Below are positions 24,633 to 33,523 of a stretch of DNA of 64,000 bases, piece by piece. The stretch's first letter is position 1. The number at the start of each line of letters is the position of its first letter. Location: assembly GCF_003665065.1 (NCBI RefSeq), contig NZ_RCHR01000002.1, forward strand, positions 310,001-374,000, in the 5' to 3' direction. Origin of the DNA: Oceanobacillus piezotolerans. GTDB lineage: Bacteria; Bacillota; Bacilli; Bacillales; Amphibacillaceae. A model generated the notes under the pieces. It made no database searches. It saw nothing but the letters and a program-made list of their open reading frames with translations, and was not told where the DNA came from. Both the position numbers and the translations under genes were made by a program.

Positions 24633-25484
24633 TTACGTCAAACTTCTCCACGTTTCTGCAAGTCCTTTTGCAATCGTTTCAATGATTTTCTCATTCCTGT
24701 CATAATGGAAATGGGATAACGGATTCCAACTCGATACGAACCCGCCTGTATTAATCTCGACGTCCTTTGTGACGGCTAAGGAATACGCCTCATTAATGCC
24801 TTTTAACGGAAACGCAAGAACATCATCCTTATCATAAAAGTTAATCCATTCTCCTTTTATATTTGGATAAAGGTGTTTTATCTTTGGGGAAGGAACTGTA
24901 ATCGGTGCACCAAAATCAATATAACGTAAAGACCAAAGGGCCATCGGACTGCCAGTCGTGTAAAATAAAGTCAGCGTTTCGCATTTTTCAATTGGAGAAT
25001 CGCCTGTGTATTGAATGGTCTCTAAACCGCGTTTATGTCGCCTAAACTGTAAGTCATAGAAATAATTGCTTGCTACAATGGTTCCTAAACTATAACTTAT
25101 TACACATAATGGTGCGTCTGCACCTGCCTTTTCCCGAAGTCGATTCATGGCTTTTGCCACATAAGCATTTACTCTATCATAGCTTTGGTGATTGTCCGGG
25201 GTTGGCTGATATGCAACTGCATCAGCCAAAAATTCAATAACAAATCTTCGCATTCGTGGGAAATCTAAATCTGCCGATTGCTGCAACCGATTCCAAAGCT
25301 TTGCTTGCTCTTTCTCAAAAATGCTTGACCAAAATACAGGCTCAAAGGAAAAAATCCCTTCAACATCTTTCACTTTAAGCTTCTTTTGCAACGCTTTTGA
25401 AACTTGTTCAATCATTTCCGTTGCAAAATCCTTCTTTGGTGTTCCTGCACCATGAAATATAGCAACTGCAATCTTCTTAGACAT
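24633..25484 (-). CDS. Alpha/beta-hydrolase-like protein, 283 aa
   Basis: A cytoplasmic protein starting KKIAVAIFHGAGTP, a beta strand with His-Gly that looks like an oxyanion loop. In the middle it has CVISYSLGTIVASNYFYD, the nucleophile-elbow shape with Ser-x-Ser-x-Gly in place of Gly-x-Ser-x-Gly. A final His region (SHFHYD near residue 260) could complete a triad. I recognise the fold only. It is probably a serine hydrolase or a lipase-like protein of unknown substrate. ATG 25484 follows GGGGGATGGGG. Confidence 0.65.
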   Translation of the reverse strand: MSKKIAVAIFHGAGTPKKDFATEMIEQVSKALQKKLKVKDVEGIFSFEPVFWSSIFEKEQAKLWNRLQQSADLDFPRMRRFVIEFLADAVAYQPTPDNHQSYDRVNAYVAKAMNRLREKAGADAPLCVISYSLGTIVASNYFYDLQFRRHKRGLETIQYTGDSPIEKCETLTLFYTTGSPMALWSLRYIDFGAPITVPSPKIKHLYPNIKGEWINFYDKDDVLAFPLKGINEAYSLAVTKDVEINTGGFVSSWNPLSHFHYDRNEKIIETIAKGLAETWRSLT

Positions 25485-25646
25485 TCCCCATCCCCCTTTT
25501 GCTTACTATGTTACTGGATAATAGAGGGAGCGAGAAGGGGTTATGGACCTATCTTAAGCAGAAAAAATCACATTAAACCCAGGACATTCACTAACCAATT
25601 GCTTAAGCGCCTTTCTTACATATATAAAAAGTTTACCTTTCATGCC

Positions 25647-25679
25647 AAAAAAGAAGACCCACAAATGTGAGCCTTCCTT
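25647..25679 (-). terminator. Terminator of the opp operon
   Basis: On the minus strand GAAGGCTCACA pairs imperfectly with TGTGGGTCTTC, followed by TTTTTT, 10 bases after the oppA stop. Confidence 0.75.
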
Positions 25680-25690
25680 CTCTTTAATCA

Positions 25691-27535
25691 TTATGGTAAA
25701 ACTGGTTCTTCCTGGGTTACACCAACTTCATGGTATGCATTATCCCTTAATGACCATTGGATTGTCCAGTCTGTCACACGTTCGTTAACAGGTACTACTT
25801 CTGCACGATATAGTGTAGGGAATACAGGAACTTCGTCTACCATTAATTGTTGCCATTCTTTATATACTTCTTGGCGATGTGCGACATCCATAGAAGCCTC
25901 AGATGCACCGTCTTCTAACAAACGATCATTTTCTTCACTTGCATAACGAGGATAATTATATCCTGCTGCACGGCCGTATAAACCATTTTGGTCTACGTCA
26001 TAACCAGTTCCCCAAGCACCAGAATAAATATCAATACCTTCATCATCCGCTTCTACTCTATCATAGAATGTATTAAACTCAAGTAGACGTCCATCTACTA
26101 GCTCAACATTTAAGCCAACCTGTTTCCATGCTTGAATATAGTAGTTTGCAACCGGTTCAGCAGTATCATCACCAGACATAGCAGCAAAATTAATTACTAA
26201 CTCTTCACCATCTGGATCTTCGCGTAACCCATCTCCATCTACATCCACATACCCAGCTTCATCCAGAATTTTATTTGCTTCATCTGGGTCGTAGCTAGGT
26301 GCTTCTACCGTTGCATCATGATAATCCGGGAATGCCGGAACAATTAAAGTTGTAGCAGCCCAACGCAAGCCTTGGTAAAACTGCTCTCCAACAGCATTGT
26401 TATCAACTGCATACCACATAGCTTTGCGCAGGTTGGCATCCGCCATCTTCGCATCTGGATCTGGTACGTTTTCTCCAGCCTCTGCATCCCATTTCCCTAA
26501 TTTAAATCCGATGTATGAATAAGCTAAATCCGTTTGACCTAAGAATTCCACATTGCTTAAAGAATCAACAGCATCTGCGTATTGAGCTGTCGGGAATGGC
26601 TCCGCAACATCAATTTCACCTGTTTGTAATGCTTGAACAACTGTTTGCGGAGTTACAACCTTTAATGTAATTCCATCAAGTTTTGGTGCACCTAGCCAGT
26701 AATCTTCATTCGCTGTATAAGTGACAGACTCACCAGGAACGATTGATTCTACTTTAAAAGGTCCAAATCCAATTGGGTTTACACGAACGGCATCAGATTC
26801 TGCCATTTCCGCAACTGGAATATCTTTAAAAATATGTTTTGGTAGTGGGTCATCCCAAATACCACTCGCTAAAAGTGATGGATTTGCTTCTTTAAAAGTA
26901 ATTTTAATGATTTTATCATCCACAATTTCAATACCAGAAATAGTATCTGCTTCACCCGCATTATATTCATCAATACCAACAACATTTTCAACAGCATAGT
27001 AGCGAATACCAGTATATTCCGGGTGACCAATAACTTCATATGCAAAAGCTAAATCTTCTGCTGTTACTGGCTGGCCGTCATGCCAGTTTACATTTTCACC
27101 GATCGTAAATGTAAACGTTGTTCCAGCTTCGTCTACCTCCCAAGTAGCTGCACCGTCCTGCGTATAGTTAAAGTTATTATCTACGGATAAAAGCCCCTCC
27201 GCGAAAAATTTCATAACTTGATAATCTGGATCACCTTCATAAAATACAGGATGTAATAAGCCTTCAAAAACTGTATCAGAAACCAACCCAAAGTTTAATG
27301 TACCACCATCAATTGCTTCTCCCGAATTGGTTTTGTCCACAGCAAAATCGTCGATAGAGACTAACCCATCTTCTGCAGATTTTTCATCCCCCGCATCTTT
27401 CTCTGTTCCTTCTTCTGTACCCTCTTCTGCTGGTTCATCCGCTGTCGTCTCTTCGTCAGAACCTCCACTACAAGCTGCTAATACAAGCAACAAAACAAGC
27501 ATTAAAGCAAGTAGCCATTTACTTGTTTTCTTCAT
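25691..27535 (-). CDS. oppA: Oligopeptide ABC transporter substrate-binding lipoprotein, 614 aa
   Basis: Extracytoplasmic solute-binding protein (family 5). It has a lipoprotein signal peptide with lipobox LAAC (Cys 22), followed by a Ser/Gly/Glu-rich linker of about 40 residues. The binding domain carries AATWEVDEAGTTFTFTI and the family 5 block VNWHDGQPVTAEDLAFAYE. It would be anchored outside the membrane and deliver peptides to OppB/OppC. It is the last gene of a D-F-B-C-A order and is separated from oppC by 209 bp with a small hairpin (GTCAGT/ACTGAC at 27576), perhaps for separate expression. Dipeptides or nickel are alternative ligands for this family, but the length fits oligopeptides. 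Confidence 0.88.
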   Translation of the reverse strand: MKKTSKWLLALMLVLLLVLAACSGGSDEETTADEPAEEGTEEGTEKDAGDEKSAEDGLVSIDDFAVDKTNSGEAIDGGTLNFGLVSDTVFEGLLHPVFYEGDPDYQVMKFFAEGLLSVDNNFNYTQDGAATWEVDEAGTTFTFTIGENVNWHDGQPVTAEDLAFAYEVIGHPEYTGIRYYAVENVVGIDEYNAGEADTISGIEIVDDKIIKITFKEANPSLLASGIWDDPLPKHIFKDIPVAEMAESDAVRVNPIGFGPFKVESIVPGESVTYTANEDYWLGAPKLDGITLKVVTPQTVVQALQTGEIDVAEPFPTAQYADAVDSLSNVEFLGQTDLAYSYIGFKLGKWDAEAGENVPDPDAKMADANLRKAMWYAVDNNAVGEQFYQGLRWAATTLIVPAFPDYHDATVEAPSYDPDEANKILDEAGYVDVDGDGLREDPDGEELVINFAAMSGDDTAEPVANYYIQAWKQVGLNVELVDGRLLEFNTFYDRVEADDEGIDIYSGAWGTGYDVDQNGLYGRAAGYNYPRYASEENDRLLEDGASEASMDVAHRQEVYKEWQQLMVDEVPVFPTLYRAEVVPVNERVTDWTIQWSLRDNAYHEVGVTQEEPVLP

Positions 27536-27744
27536 CTTTGTAACCTCCCTTTTAATCCTCTTTATTTTTTATTACGTCAGTTCCACTGACTATATATACA
27601 AACATCAAACCAAAGAACAATTGATGTAAGTACCAATTTCTCCATCTTTATCACTCTATGCAGCCTCACCACCTTCAAGCCTAATTTCCCGAATAATGAA
27701 AAGGGTAAATTTTCCAACAATTAGATTTCCAAGAGAGCCTGATC

Positions 27745-28647
27745 CTAACCTCTTCGCTGTCTTGAGTCAGTTGCCCGCCTTAGTGCCTCCCCAACATTTC
27801 TGACTAAAAGCATTAGTACGAGAATCAGTACAGCAGCTGGAACCCATATCCACCAACGGAATTCTAATGTTTGTGGATTGGTCGCATAGCTTAACAATGT
27901 CCCCAGACTTGGTGTACTCTCAGGAAAGCCAAAACCTAAGAATGATAGTCCTGATTCGATCCCTATATTAGCAGCAAGATTCAATGTCAATGTAACTATA
28001 ATCAAGGAGCTAATATTCGGCATCACTTCTTTGAAAATAATCTTCGGATGGGATGTGCCTAATGTTTTTGAGGCTTGAACATAATCCAGTTCTTTTTCCT
28101 GCAGGGCCTTAGACCTTATCAATCTTGCTATCCCCATCCAGCTAAAAGCAGCAAAGATTAAACAGAAAGCAAGAATGGTGTACTTTGGTACGATTGAGAC
28201 AAACACGATAACAAGCATGGTAAACGGCAAGACTTGGAAAAAGTCCAACACACGCATCATTGCATTATCTGTATGACCTCCGAAATAGCCAGCAATTAAT
28301 CCAAAAGCGATTCCAAATATTCCACTGATCAATGTAACAGCAAATCCTATCGTCAAGGAATTTCTTGTTCCGATGATAAGTTGTCCAAATACATCTCGAC
28401 CACCATAGTCGGTGCCTAGTATAAATTCTTCAGATGGAGGCTGATGAATAGCAAACAAGTCCACCTTCACAATCTCATCTTGGTCCAAGATAAAGGATAC
28501 TCCATATACGAATATCATGATTAACAGCAATAAGATTAATGAAAATAGGGCCACCTTGTCTCTGACAAGCTCTCTCCAAAGAATCTTCAAACCAGATGGA
28601 CTCTTCGTAGGGTCCTGTGTTTGGGCTTCGATTTGTTTCATTTCCAT
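27745..28647 (-). CDS. oppC: Oligopeptide ABC transporter permease, 300 aa
   Basis: Inner-membrane permease of the OppC type. It has an N-terminal OppC leader (LWRELVRDKVALFSLILLLL), a periplasm-side GTDYGGRDVFGQLIIGTRNSL motif, then five or so helices. The EAA loop for ATPase docking is seen in the EKELDYVQASKTLGTSHPKI region. ATG 28647 follows GAGGTG; a GTG at 28656 is possible. It pairs with OppB. Confidence 0.9.
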   Translation of the reverse strand: MEMKQIEAQTQDPTKSPSGLKILWRELVRDKVALFSLILLLLIMIFVYGVSFILDQDEIVKVDLFAIHQPPSEEFILGTDYGGRDVFGQLIIGTRNSLTIGFAVTLISGIFGIAFGLIAGYFGGHTDNAMMRVLDFFQVLPFTMLVIVFVSIVPKYTILAFCLIFAAFSWMGIARLIRSKALQEKELDYVQASKTLGTSHPKIIFKEVMPNISSLIIVTLTLNLAANIGIESGLSFLGFGFPESTPSLGTLLSYATNPQTLEFRWWIWVPAAVLILVLMLLVRNVGEALRRATDSRQRRG

Positions 28648-28715
28648 TTTTATCACCTCAGAGTCAAGCTGTGTCTAGTTCATGCTATTTACTTTTCGAC
28701 GCAGTACTTTGTACT

Positions 28716-29678
28716 TTATTTAATGCGAATTCGTGGGTCCACAATACTTAGAATGATATCGGACAATAAAGCCCCAAATATTGCAGCAGCTCCGAATAAT
28801 AATACCACCGCATTTACAACACTATAATCGCGCAGATTAATAGACTCTAAGAATAAAAGCCCCATCCCTGGATAAGCGAAAATTTGTTCAACGAAAAGGG
28901 TTCCTGTAATTAGAAATGAAATCTCATAACCAAAGAATGCAGCAATTGGCAACAAGGAATTTCGTAAAATATGCTTGTTATACACTCTTGATTCAGAAGC
29001 ACCTTTTGCTCTAGCAGTAATAACAAACTCTCTTTGTTTTGTATCGACGATTTCACTTCTCAAATACTGAACAGTGGACACTGTTTGGATTAATGCCATC
29101 GACAATGCCGGCAATAATAAATGATTAAATTTACTTAAGATATATTCCATGGAGCCAGGTTGAAGTCCTGGCGCTACACTTCCACTTGTTGGGAACCATT
29201 GCAGCTGGTATCCAAATACAAAAAGCATAATAAGTGCAAAGATAAATAATGGAGTGGCAAAACCGATATAGGTGTAACCAGTAATCGATGAGTCTAGAAT
29301 CGTATCATTGTATCTCCCACTGATAATCCCTAGAGGAATTGCAATAACATATGTAAATACTAATGTCATTACTCCTAGCAAGAATGAGTTCCATAAACGC
29401 TGCTCCAACAATTCGGTAACAGGCATCTTAAACCGAAACGATTCTCCAAAATCCCCCTGCACAACACCTGACACCCATTCCGCATATTTAACATGCCATG
29501 GAGCATTTAACCCTAGTTTCTCTCGAAGTTCTTCTTTCGCTTCAAAACTCAAATTTGGATCTACTAGACCTGTTAGTGCATCACCAGGCATTGCTTGCGC
29601 CATCAAAAAGATAATAAGGCTAAGTAAAATCAACTGCGGAAATGTAATAAGCAACCTTCTTACAACAAACTTCCACAT
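28716..29678 (-). CDS. oppB: Oligopeptide ABC transporter permease, 320 aa
   Basis: Permease of the OppB/DppB type: first helix WKFVVRRLLITFPQLILLSL, then the long external loop with GLNAPWHVKYAEWVSGVVQGDFGESF typical of OppB. The EAA docking motif is in VITARAKGASESRVYNKHIL. ATG 29678 follows GAGAGGGTGA. It lies six bases after oppF. Six membrane helices are expected. Confidence 0.9.
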   Translation of the reverse strand: MWKFVVRRLLITFPQLILLSLIIFLMAQAMPGDALTGLVDPNLSFEAKEELREKLGLNAPWHVKYAEWVSGVVQGDFGESFRFKMPVTELLEQRLWNSFLLGVMTLVFTYVIAIPLGIISGRYNDTILDSSITGYTYIGFATPLFIFALIMLFVFGYQLQWFPTSGSVAPGLQPGSMEYILSKFNHLLLPALSMALIQTVSTVQYLRSEIVDTKQREFVITARAKGASESRVYNKHILRNSLLPIAAFFGYEISFLITGTLFVEQIFAYPGMGLLFLESINLRDYSVVNAVVLLFGAAAIFGALLSDIILSIVDPRIRIK

Positions 29679-29684
29679 AGATGA

Positions 29685-30617
29685 TCACCCTCTCTCTGGT
29701 AAAGCAACAAGATGCGTATCGGATATTGATTGCAATCCATATGCCAAACCTTCATTATCAAAATAATTACTGTAGGAGGATTCATACTCTTTCTGAACCT
29801 GCCTGCGAAACTTAAACTGCTTCTCCCGGTTTCTCGGATCTATATCCGGAATTGCAGCTACCAAGCGTTTCGTATAAATATGCTGAGGGTTTTGAAAGAT
29901 ATCATATTTCGTGCCTTGCTCCACATATCTTCCTTTGTACATAATTGCAATTTCATCACACATGTGTTTCACTATTCCGAGGTCATGACTGATAAATAAA
30001 TAAGTCAGACCGAGTTCTTTTTGGATATCCTGCATAAAGTTCAGTACCTGGGCTTGTACAGATACATCAAGAGCAGAAACCGGCTCGTCAGCAATAATCA
30101 GCTTCGGCTTTAATGCAATCGCTCTGGCAATTCCAATCCGCTGCCTTTGCCCACCGGAAAACTCGTGTGGATACTTCATGATGGATTCCGGACTTAATCC
30201 TACAAGCTCCAGCAGTTCTTGTACTCTTTTTTTCTCTTCTATCTTGGAAAGCCTTTCATAGTTTCTTAGTGGTTCAGCAATAATATCAATTACTCTTTTT
30301 CTCGGATTGAGAGAAGAATAAGGATCCTGAAAAATCATTTGCATATCTTTTCGCATATCTTTTGATTTGCTTTTTCTACTGGTGACATCCGCACCATTAA
30401 AGACAACTCTTCCTGAAGTAATCGTTTCCAATCCAATAATTCCACGACCTGTTGTCGTCTTTCCTGATCCAGATTCACCTACTAATCCGTACGTCTTGCC
30501 TTCTTCAATCGTAAAGGAAACTCCATCAACCGCTTTTATGAAGTCGACTGTACGGTTAAAAATTCCTGCTTTAACTGGAAAATAAACTTTTAAATCTTCA
30601 ACCTCTAGGATTGCCAT
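29685..30617 (-). CDS. oppF: Oligopeptide ABC transporter ATPase F, 310 aa
   Basis: ATPase with Walker A GESGSGKTT, signature SGGQRQRIGIARA, Walker B LIIADEPVSALD. The C-terminal oligopeptide-transporter extension is present but shortened and atypical. The start is ATG 30617 behind AAAGGAGG, 40 codons inside the longest open frame; the gene overlaps oppD by 20 bases. Together with OppD it powers import. The last 40 residues are poor in motifs. Confidence 0.9.
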   Translation of the reverse strand: MAILEVEDLKVYFPVKAGIFNRTVDFIKAVDGVSFTIEEGKTYGLVGESGSGKTTTGRGIIGLETITSGRVVFNGADVTSRKSKSKDMRKDMQMIFQDPYSSLNPRKRVIDIIAEPLRNYERLSKIEEKKRVQELLELVGLSPESIMKYPHEFSGGQRQRIGIARAIALKPKLIIADEPVSALDVSVQAQVLNFMQDIQKELGLTYLFISHDLGIVKHMCDEIAIMYKGRYVEQGTKYDIFQNPQHIYTKRLVAAIPDIDPRNREKQFKFRRQVQKEYESSYSNYFDNEGLAYGLQSISDTHLVALPERG

Positions 30618-31614
30618 GGATGTGAACCTCCTTTGTTTCATCTGGGAAGTAGAAATGCTTATAACATGTACAACGAACAAAGTGTCCAGGTGCCACCTCG
30701 TGTAATTCAGGATTCTCTTCATGGTGAGAAGGATCAACCCATGGTATACGATGAGAAAAACGGCAGCCTTTTCTTGGTAAATTTTTTAATCCTGGCACAA
30801 TCCCTTGGATAACATGGAGCTTGTCCTGCCCTTCAGCTGGAACAGAGTTAAGCAAGGAACGCGTATATGGATGCTTCGACTTTTCAAATAAAGTATGTAC
30901 ATCGGCTATTTCCACTATCTGACCTGCATACATAACAGCAACACGGTCAGCCATTTCCGCTACAACACCCAAATCATGAGTGATTAGGATAATTCCAGCA
31001 TGCATTTCATTTTTCAATGTGCGAATTAAATCTAAAATTTGCGCTTGAATGGTTACGTCCAGTGCTGTAGTTGGCTCATCAGCAATTAATAGTTCAGGGC
31101 GATTGGCGATTGCGATTGCGATCACGACCCGCTGTCTCATCCCGCCTGACAGTTCATGCGGAAATTGCTCATAAACATAAACAGGCCTTGGAATTCCCAC
31201 CATATTGAGTAACTCTATGACATGTTCTGTTCGTTCTTTATTTGACATATTGGGACGATGCAGAATAAGTGTCTCTGCAATTTGATCTCCTATTTTCATG
31301 AGAGGGTTTAAAGCAGTTAGAGGATCCTGGAAAATCATTGCCATTGCATCCCCGCGGATTTTATTTAAATGAGAGGGTTTACTATTTGCTATATTTTTAC
31401 CTTTGAACACAATATTCCCTTCAATTTTTGCCCGATTATGAAGTCCCATCACAGAGAATGCAAGTGCACTCTTTCCAGAACCTGATTCACCTACAATCCC
31501 CAGTACCTCATTTTTATTTACAGTTATTGATACATCATCTACTGCCGCGTAATATTTATCTTCAATTCGGAATGATGTTTTGAGATTTTGCAATTCAAGT
31601 AGTTTGTTACTCAC
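30598..31614 (-). CDS. oppD: Oligopeptide ABC transporter ATPase D, 338 aa
   Basis: First gene of the operon. Walker A GESGSGKSAL, signature SGGMRQRVVIAIA, Walker B LLIADEPTTALD, H-loop ITHDLG, and the C-terminal oligo_HPY extension (HPYTRSLLNSVP, then a Cys at GCRFSHRIPW and RCTCYKH, Cys residues that bind an Fe-S cluster or zinc in some OppD proteins). The start is GTG 31614 after AGGGGGA. A CodY box lies 154 bp upstream. Confidence 0.9.
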   Translation of the reverse strand: MSNKLLELQNLKTSFRIEDKYYAAVDDVSITVNKNEVLGIVGESGSGKSALAFSVMGLHNRAKIEGNIVFKGKNIANSKPSHLNKIRGDAMAMIFQDPLTALNPLMKIGDQIAETLILHRPNMSNKERTEHVIELLNMVGIPRPVYVYEQFPHELSGGMRQRVVIAIAIANRPELLIADEPTTALDVTIQAQILDLIRTLKNEMHAGIILITHDLGVVAEMADRVAVMYAGQIVEIADVHTLFEKSKHPYTRSLLNSVPAEGQDKLHVIQGIVPGLKNLPRKGCRFSHRIPWVDPSHHEENPELHEVAPGHFVRCTCYKHFYFPDETKEVHIHGNPRG

Positions 31615-31767
31615 CGAAGTTCCCCCTAGTCTTTCTTCTAGTTCTATGTTTTTACTTCCTATAAAAATTCAATATATTTGCGGTAAATTATATTTTAATT
31701 ATTTGGAAATTAAAATGTAATCAAAATTTAATAACTACTAATTTTATTTATAGGAATTATATGTTAA
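31615..31767. promoter_or_regulatory. opp operon promoter region
   Basis: AT-rich upstream region of oppD. It must hold the promoter, but no hexamer pair is strong enough for me to place it. The rest of the gap to 31973 shows nothing firm beyond the CodY box. Confidence 0.4.
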
Positions 31768-31782
31768 AATTATCTGAAAATC
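31768..31782. promoter_or_regulatory. CodY box upstream of oppD
   Basis: AATTATCTGAAAATC matches 13 of 15 positions of the CodY consensus AATTTTCWGAAAATT. CodY represses peptide uptake genes when branched-chain amino acids and GTP are plentiful, which fits this operon. Confidence 0.7.
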
Positions 31783-31973
31783 AATATGCTTTTGATAAAT
31801 TTACAAAGTAGGATTAGTCATAATAAATAAATATTATTGAGAAATACGTGGTTTTTAAGGGTTTGGTTTGGAAAATATTATGATGCATTTATTCAATGAA
31901 GGCCTTATCCTTTTCTGTCGAATGAACTCGAGTTTTCTTCACTACGAAAAACGATAGAGTTAAGGAGCCTTTG

Positions 31974-32435
31974 TTAATGATAGTTCCAAAGAATTCTCCA
32001 TTCCCCATCAACTTCTGTTGCATAAACAGATTGATAGATGGAAAAGTTACCATATTTACTCTTAAATCTCTGGGAAATGCTGACCTTGTAGGCTACGGGG
32101 ATCACCGTACTTCCTTCCTCCATATACCAGTCCTCTACCTTGCTGATTTCATTGATTGAGTATGAAAAGGTAGATACACCAAAGTGATTAAAAAAGACAT
32201 GTGGACGATCTTCTAAATACTCTCCTTTTGGAAACTTGTCCTGCATTAATGGGTGGAACATCTCCCATGACTCTGAAAATAATCCATTTTGTTCGTATTC
32301 GTAAAACTGATCAACAGCCTGCTCTGCCTGTCTTTTTTCTGAAAAAAACAAACTAGATAAAATGAAAATTAAGAGGGTAACCGCTGATAGGAAGATAATA
32401 AGTAAGAGGATCTTATTACTATTGCGCTGTTTCAT
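31974..32435 (-). CDS. Membrane-anchored NTF2-like protein, 153 aa
   Basis: ATG 32435 follows AAAAGGAG; the longer frame to 32498 has no site. Residues about 9-32 form one membrane helix after a basic start, so most of the protein faces outside. The soluble part has helices with AEQAVDQFYEYEQNGLFSES and aromatic strands (VHVFF-like, WRILWNYH at the end), the pattern of NTF2-like cystatin/ketosteroid-isomerase folds. I do not recognise a named family. It lies alone between the opp operon and the TetR gene. Confidence 0.6.
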   Translation of the reverse strand: MKQRNSNKILLLIIFLSAVTLLIFILSSLFFSEKRQAEQAVDQFYEYEQNGLFSESWEMFHPLMQDKFPKGEYLEDRPHVFFNHFGVSTFSYSINEISKVEDWYMEEGSTVIPVAYKVSISQRFKSKYGNFSIYQSVYATEVDGEWRILWNYH

Positions 32436-32530
32436 TGAAACCAGCTCCTTTTGGGCTATCTTGGAGTGGATGCTCCAAAATTCTTTAGTTGCTATCAAGA
32501 CATCTTATGAGAAAAGGAATGAATTTATGA

Positions 32531-32562
32531 AAAAGACCCATTATCTTTAAAAGATAATGGGG
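32531..32562 (-). terminator. Terminator of the tetR-like gene
   Basis: CCCATTATCTT and AAGATAATGGG pair; on the minus strand TCTTTTT follows. Confidence 0.8.
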
Positions 32563-32589
32563 CTATTCTCGGGTCCAAAATTACTTTTA

Positions 32590-33435
32590 TTATTTTTCAA
32601 ATGCATAATAGCTTCTTAGTAGATAGGAGATCCACTTACATTGAGGATGGTGTCTTATATTCTCAAGTAACCCATTTAAAAGGGCAGGACTTAGTTTTGG
32701 ATTGGATAAATCCTCCTTCAACAGAATGAGGGAGTCCTTTTCGATGGATTCTTCCATTTCCTGTAATTCTTGCTGAATCAATGTACAGATTTCATCTTTT
32801 GAATAATTCTCACAGGACGGTTTATTCATAAGCTGGGAAATCTTTTTTGTAATAACTGGGATGGTCGTATGGGCAGCTATTAAATCGGTTTTCTCAACAA
32901 GTGATTGACACAGCCTGTTCATATCTACCGGTATATCCATTGAAAAAAACAGATCGGCATACAATTTCATAAAACCCTGTATACAGTAAGCCAAATCATA
33001 TTTATTATCTTCCACTTTATCTCCATAATAGCGATCTACCAGTTTAAAAACAGTCCTATCGAACAGTTGCTGATATTCTTCCAATTTAATGATGAATTCC
33101 TTGGAAATATAGAAGTTTTGCTGCTTAACGAAGATTTTTGCAAAATTGGAATGCTCGTTAAAAAAGTTTAAAATGCTAAGATAAAATTCGTACAGTAAAT
33201 TTTCCTTTTCACGATTATTGACTACATAGTCAATATCGGATATAAAACGTTTTATAAAGTCATCCAACACAGTGAGTATCAATTCATCCTTAGACTTGAA
33301 GGATAAATAAAATGCCCCCTTAGATATTCCGCACTTGTCAGTAATTTGCTGTACAGATGTAGCATCAATCCCTTGCTCTGCAAACAACTCTAAGGCTTGC
33401 TCCATAATTAGCTGTTTTTTCATCAATTTCTTCAT
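32590..33435 (-). CDS. TetR-family regulator, 281 aa
   Basis: N-terminal TetR helix-turn-helix: MEQALELFAEQGIDATSVQQI followed by CGISKGAFYLSFKSKDELI. The ligand domain (residues about 60-281) is longer than usual and all helical. ATG 33435 follows GGAGGT. It is transcribed away from the RND pump gene with an 88-bp gap that holds a palindrome inside the pump promoter, so it most likely represses the pump and itself and is released by a pump substrate. Confidence 0.88.
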   Translation of the reverse strand: MKKLMKKQLIMEQALELFAEQGIDATSVQQITDKCGISKGAFYLSFKSKDELILTVLDDFIKRFISDIDYVVNNREKENLLYEFYLSILNFFNEHSNFAKIFVKQQNFYISKEFIIKLEEYQQLFDRTVFKLVDRYYGDKVEDNKYDLAYCIQGFMKLYADLFFSMDIPVDMNRLCQSLVEKTDLIAAHTTIPVITKKISQLMNKPSCENYSKDEICTLIQQELQEMEESIEKDSLILLKEDLSNPKLSPALLNGLLENIRHHPQCKWISYLLRSYYAFEK

Positions 33436-33453
33436 CTACCTCCGCTAATTCCA

Positions 33454-33486
33454 TTGACAATTGACTCAGTAGTCATTAGTATAAAT
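33454..33486 (+). promoter_or_regulatory. Promoter/operator between tetR and the RND pump
   Basis: TTGACA (33454-33459), 17 bases, TAGTAT (33477-33482). The palindrome TGACTCAGTAGTCA (33462-33475) fills the spacer, a classical place for a repressor site. Confidence 0.6.
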
Positions 33487-33523
33487 AATTGGGTTAACCA
33501 AGTCAATTAAAGAAGGTGTAAAG

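Noticed and set aside
30618-30737. Long N-terminal extension of oppF
   Set aside because: It lies inside oppD, and the strong ribosome site is at the internal ATG 30617.
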